A stretch of DNA of 12,168 nt from Larix sibirica (Eukaryota; Streptophyta; Pinopsida; Pinales; Pinaceae): contig NWUY0303913753.1 in assembly GCA_004151065.3 (NCBI GenBank), forward strand, positions 1 through 12,168, in the 5' to 3' direction. A program made the translations under genes and the position numbers. Under the pieces are notes generated by a model. It worked only from the letters and a program-made list of their open reading frames with translations, made no database searches and was not told where the DNA came from. This document shows positions 9,462 to 12,168 of the stretch, piece after piece (within the stretch, counting starts at the first letter, position 1; every line of letters begins with the position of its first letter).

Positions 9462-9678
9462 GAGAGTTCTACGGTCACTCATAACCTTCTTGTTGGTTCT
9501 ACACCCTGGCTGAGGAAGAGATGCACATGCAGGTGAAGAGATCATGTGCCACATTTAGCGCAAGCATTATTATTCCTATTGGGAAGGTGCTCTGCTAGAT
9601 GCGTATCTGACATGAAGCTGAATTGGGATAAAATGGTGATTAGAAGAAAGAAATCTATGGAATTTGGAGTAAAAAATG

Positions 9679-9786
9679 TTGAAAATAAATACATATGATC
9701 TTTCAGTAATGCATGATTTATCAAAGTACTGCTACATATTCAAATTTTAAGAGTTTGAAAATAAATACATATGATCTTTTAGTAAT
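9679..9786. repeat. 32-base direct repeat, 76-base offset
   Basis: The 32 bases at 9679-9710 (TTGAAAATAAATACATATGA and the following 12) recur at 9755-9786 with one C/T difference. The 44 bases between them are not repeated. High identity suggests a recent duplication. Confidence 0.75.
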
Positions 9787-9789
9787 TTC

Positions 9790-10120
9790 CAAAACGTGAG
9801 ACCGACTGTTTGGTAAATTTTGGGGGAATTTTTTTGGGTTTTGACTAAATCGTGTATAAAAAATTGTAAAATGTTGTTTGTTTTCTTTCTTGAATTTTTG
9901 TGCATGTAAAAAATAAAAGGGCAAGATTTTTTAAATTTACAATTTTCTTAACTATACTTAATTCCATTATTTACGTTCATTAATAGCATTCTCTGTGTTT
10001 GAATTTATATGGCCTCCCTAAATTATTTTCACTTTTAATATCTAACCAAATTATGGGTAACTTGGGCCACAATCATGCTTAGGGTAGGGAAATAGCATTA
10101 TTAAAAATTTCCAACTTGAC
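9790..10120. other. AT-rich stretch, nothing recognised
   Basis: There is no coding frame with family motifs on either strand. The minus frame at 9924-9721 is low-complexity and overlaps the direct repeat. Confidence 0.4.
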
Positions 10121-10124
10121 CCAA

Positions 10125-10214
10125 GTTAAATAATTAAAAATTGCCATGTAAGATTAGTTAAATAATTAAAATTTCTATGTGAGATTAGTTAAATAATAAA
10201 AAATTGCTATCGAC
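10125..10214. repeat. three imperfect 31-32 base tandem units
   Basis: Units start GTTAAATAATTAAAA at 10125 and 10157, and GTTAAATAATAAAAA at 10188. The first two end in GTRAGATTA or GTGAGATTA. Each has TTGCYAT or TTTCTAT in the middle. A short decaying minisatellite. Confidence 0.65.
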
Positions 10215-10279
10215 ATGCACCTCTTTTGAATTTTAAAGGATTTTGATTGGCTTACACATTGTGACATGGAAATTTCATG

Positions 10280-11845
10280 TTAACTTCTTAAAATCAATTT
10301 TCCTCTAATGCATGTTTTTTGAATATCCTCCATATGAAATAAGGCTGAAGAGAGATGATCAAAAGACACAATCTCCTTAACAACAGTTTCTGTGGATTTT
10401 GTCCTTGTGAAACAACTTCATTTGAACTAATGTTTTGCACCGCTTCTTTCTCAATTCTCAACTTTTTTTATTTTTGGTCCCTGTGAATGTTTTTCATCAA
10501 TATCCATTTATGTAGTGCTCTCAAGCTCTTGTCTTATGTTTTCCTTGTCTTTCTTTTGAGGGGTGTCCACTATAAAATATTGAATATTATGTGTTGTTAT
10601 ATTCTCGTTAATAGGTATAGGATTTCGTGAACTCTCACCAACTTCAACCTGAGATTCTAAAGCTATGATTTTCTTTGATTTATCATCTTGAAACTAATGT
10701 TGAGGATATTCCTTCATTATTTCCAAAACTTGATCCCAACTCTCCTTTTTTTCCAATATTTCTACTTCCAAATTAGGGTGATGTAGATAAGGACCCAGTC
10801 CTTCCTCCACTCTTCTTTTGGAAATAATATGGTGAGGATCATACAACCACTTTTCATCCTCCATCAAGTCTAATGACTTCAACTTATTCTCCATAAGAAC
10901 TTGAGTTGCTCTATCTTTCACTAGAAATGGTCCAACTTCTTTAGGAAACTTAAAAGTAATATTTTGATTATCACAAACAAAATGGGCATAATCTACATTA
11001 AACCTCTGTCTAACATACTCCATGGAAAAAATTATCGAAGTCAAATAAACTGGTAACTTGAAAGGATTTATCTCTAAACCATAAATCCTTATAATGTGTG
11101 ATCTTAATATAGGTACCACTCCCCCACACATGTATGTAAGTTTAATTGTAGTAATTTCTTATGTTCAGGAAAATTTCTAGGAGGAAAATATCCATACAAA
11201 ATCAGATGGACAATAAACATGAACCTATCAACAAATTTGGTAAAACCCATACTTTTATCATGCTTTCTTATTGAAGGTGTCCATTCAGTGATAGAAGAAA
11301 GGTTTCCCAATTCATATTCTATGTTTAATTGGATATGTTGGAAATTCAAAAATTGAGGATACAAGATGAGGTATATCAAATAGGATCAGTATTTGAAGAA
11401 TCTAGTTGAGTTGAAATTCACTAGTTGCAGATGAATTGCATCGGACAAATATTGTGCATAATTGAACATTACCAAAGGATTAACTTGGGGGAATGGTTGC
11501 CATAAACCGTAGATTTGTCTAGTTAATGGTCTTGTCATCATCATAATCCAAGATCAAGAACATCATGGACTCAATATCTTCTCTGGAAGTATCAAGTAGA
11601 ATGTATGCCTTGTATGGCGGTGGGAAATTAGGCAAAGATACTCCCTTAGGCATATATCTCCATAATTATTAAACCTCAAAATGTCACATTTGAGTGTCTT
11701 CCTTGAGTTGTTTATTTCATCACCATGAAAATGTGGTTGTTGTGCTTCCTATAGGTGGTCTAGAGGGAAACCTAAATCCTATTATGGTCCCTAAACATCT
11801 TGGGGCGGGGATCCATCATTAGGAGGCCAAAATCCACTTCAACCA
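10280..11845 (-). pseudogene. long degenerate orphan ORF, possibly retroelement gag-like
   Basis: Coding-like sequence runs along about 1.5 kb with repeated breaks. The upstream end reads FWPPNDGSPPQD and CDILRFNNYGD. From an ATG at 11651-11653 a frame reads MPKGVSLPNFPPPYKAYILL and FLILDYDDDKTIN to a TAG at 11519-11521. A shifted frame gives RQIYGLWQPFPQVNPLVMFN, a TGA at 11386-11388, then HIQLNIEYELGNLSSITEW and FPPRNFPEHKKLLQLNL. A further shift near the five-C run at 11121-11125 leads into the 145-codon frame with INPFKLPVYLTSIIF, KFPKEVGPFLVKDRA and WLYDPHHIISKRRVEEG. That frame ends at TAG 10694-10696 but stays sensible for 61 more codons to TAA 10508, reading KSKKIIALESQVEVGESS and VDTPQKKDKENIRQELE. 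Decayed frames continue to about 10280. No zinc knuckle, protease or polymerase motif is seen. I recall similar conifer hypothetical proteins, unverified. Confidence 0.6.
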
Positions 11846-11888
11846 ACCCTATTTTAAGCCATGAACAATAATTTTTTCCCCCTACTTG

Positions 11889-11951
11889 TTGTATAGGGAG
11901 TGACAATCTCCAATTTTTTACCCCTTCCCCTTATCTAAGGAGCGACAATCT
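11889..11951. repeat. 21-base direct repeats abutting the LTR-like end
   Basis: TTGTATAGGGAGTGACAATC plus T (11889-11909) and TTATCTAAGGAGCGACAATC plus T (11931-11951) match at 17 of 21 positions with an offset of 42 bases. The second copy ends on the first T of the LTR-like terminus. Confidence 0.55.
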
Positions 11952-12168
11952 GTTGGAATCAATTCAACACTGAGAGTTGGGGTGAATTAGTATTAGCGCA
12001 GTTATTAGCAATTTTTACCTTAAACAAATTAGCCTTTACTTAATTCTTATCTTTTGTTATGCTTCAATTAATAAACATCCACGCATATATGCACCAACAT
12101 AAACAATGCATAACACATAGGATTTTTACGTGGAAACCCAAACGGGAGAAAACCATGGAATGCTTCTT
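11951..12168 (-). mobile_element. LTR-like retrotransposon end, cut by window edge
   Basis: The segment starts TGTTGGAATCAATTCAACAC, a TG terminus typical of plant LTRs. It contains GGATTTTTACGTGGAAACCC near 12120, the reverse complement of the GGGTTTCCACGTAAAAATCC block seen close to the 3' end of many plant Ty1/copia-type LTRs. GAGAGTTGGGGTGAATTAG near the terminus is the reverse complement of the TTCACCCC-CTCTC block just before the LTR end. So the LTR is probably on the minus strand with its ...CCAACA end at 11951, and internal or flanking DNA at lower coordinates. No primer-binding site matching initiator tRNA-Met (TGGTATCAGAGC) follows, so whether it is a 5' LTR, a 3' LTR or a solo LTR is open. 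The rest lies outside the window. Confidence 0.55.

Noticed and set aside
1-12168. CRISPR array, operon or bacterial regulatory signals
   Set aside because: No regularly spaced conserved repeats and no gene clusters; the sequence is clearly plant-like.

Overview
The window reads as nuclear DNA of a land plant, most likely a gymnosperm (conifer). It is AT-rich, has no intact gene, no tRNA or rRNA and no bacterial signals. It holds several decayed, intron-split coding remnants and what looks like the edge of an LTR retrotransposon. The conifer assignment rests on recalled resemblance of the end repeat and of two orphan protein remnants to conifer sequences; I could not search it.

Layout: positions 1-1760 form an unusual field of short GTGC/GCAC motifs (GGTGCG, GCACCGATG and variants) in both orientations, with strong palindromes and hairpins. 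A plus-strand split-gene remnant follows at 1852-3235: three candidate exons, two short GT-AG introns, five in-frame stops in the first exon and an in-frame 48-base duplication in the last. 3260-4640 has no recognisable gene apart from a small degenerate repeat cluster.

On the minus strand, 5454-4646 carries two subtilisin-like protease (subtilase, S8) remnants head to tail. The catalytic-serine helix and C-terminal fibronectin-III-like domain of one gene run directly into the start codon, signal peptide and I9 prodomain of a second, with no intergenic DNA left. Both are broken.

6610-7560 (minus) is an unrecognised coding remnant. 7560-10270 is mostly featureless apart from short direct and tandem repeats. 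11845-10280 (minus) is a long degenerate orphan ORF. 11951-12168 looks like one end of an LTR whose orientation would put that orphan ORF just inside the element, so the two may be one retroelement.

No gene here appears able to make a full protein. The interest lies in the architecture: the motif field, the fused subtilases, and the two orphan families.
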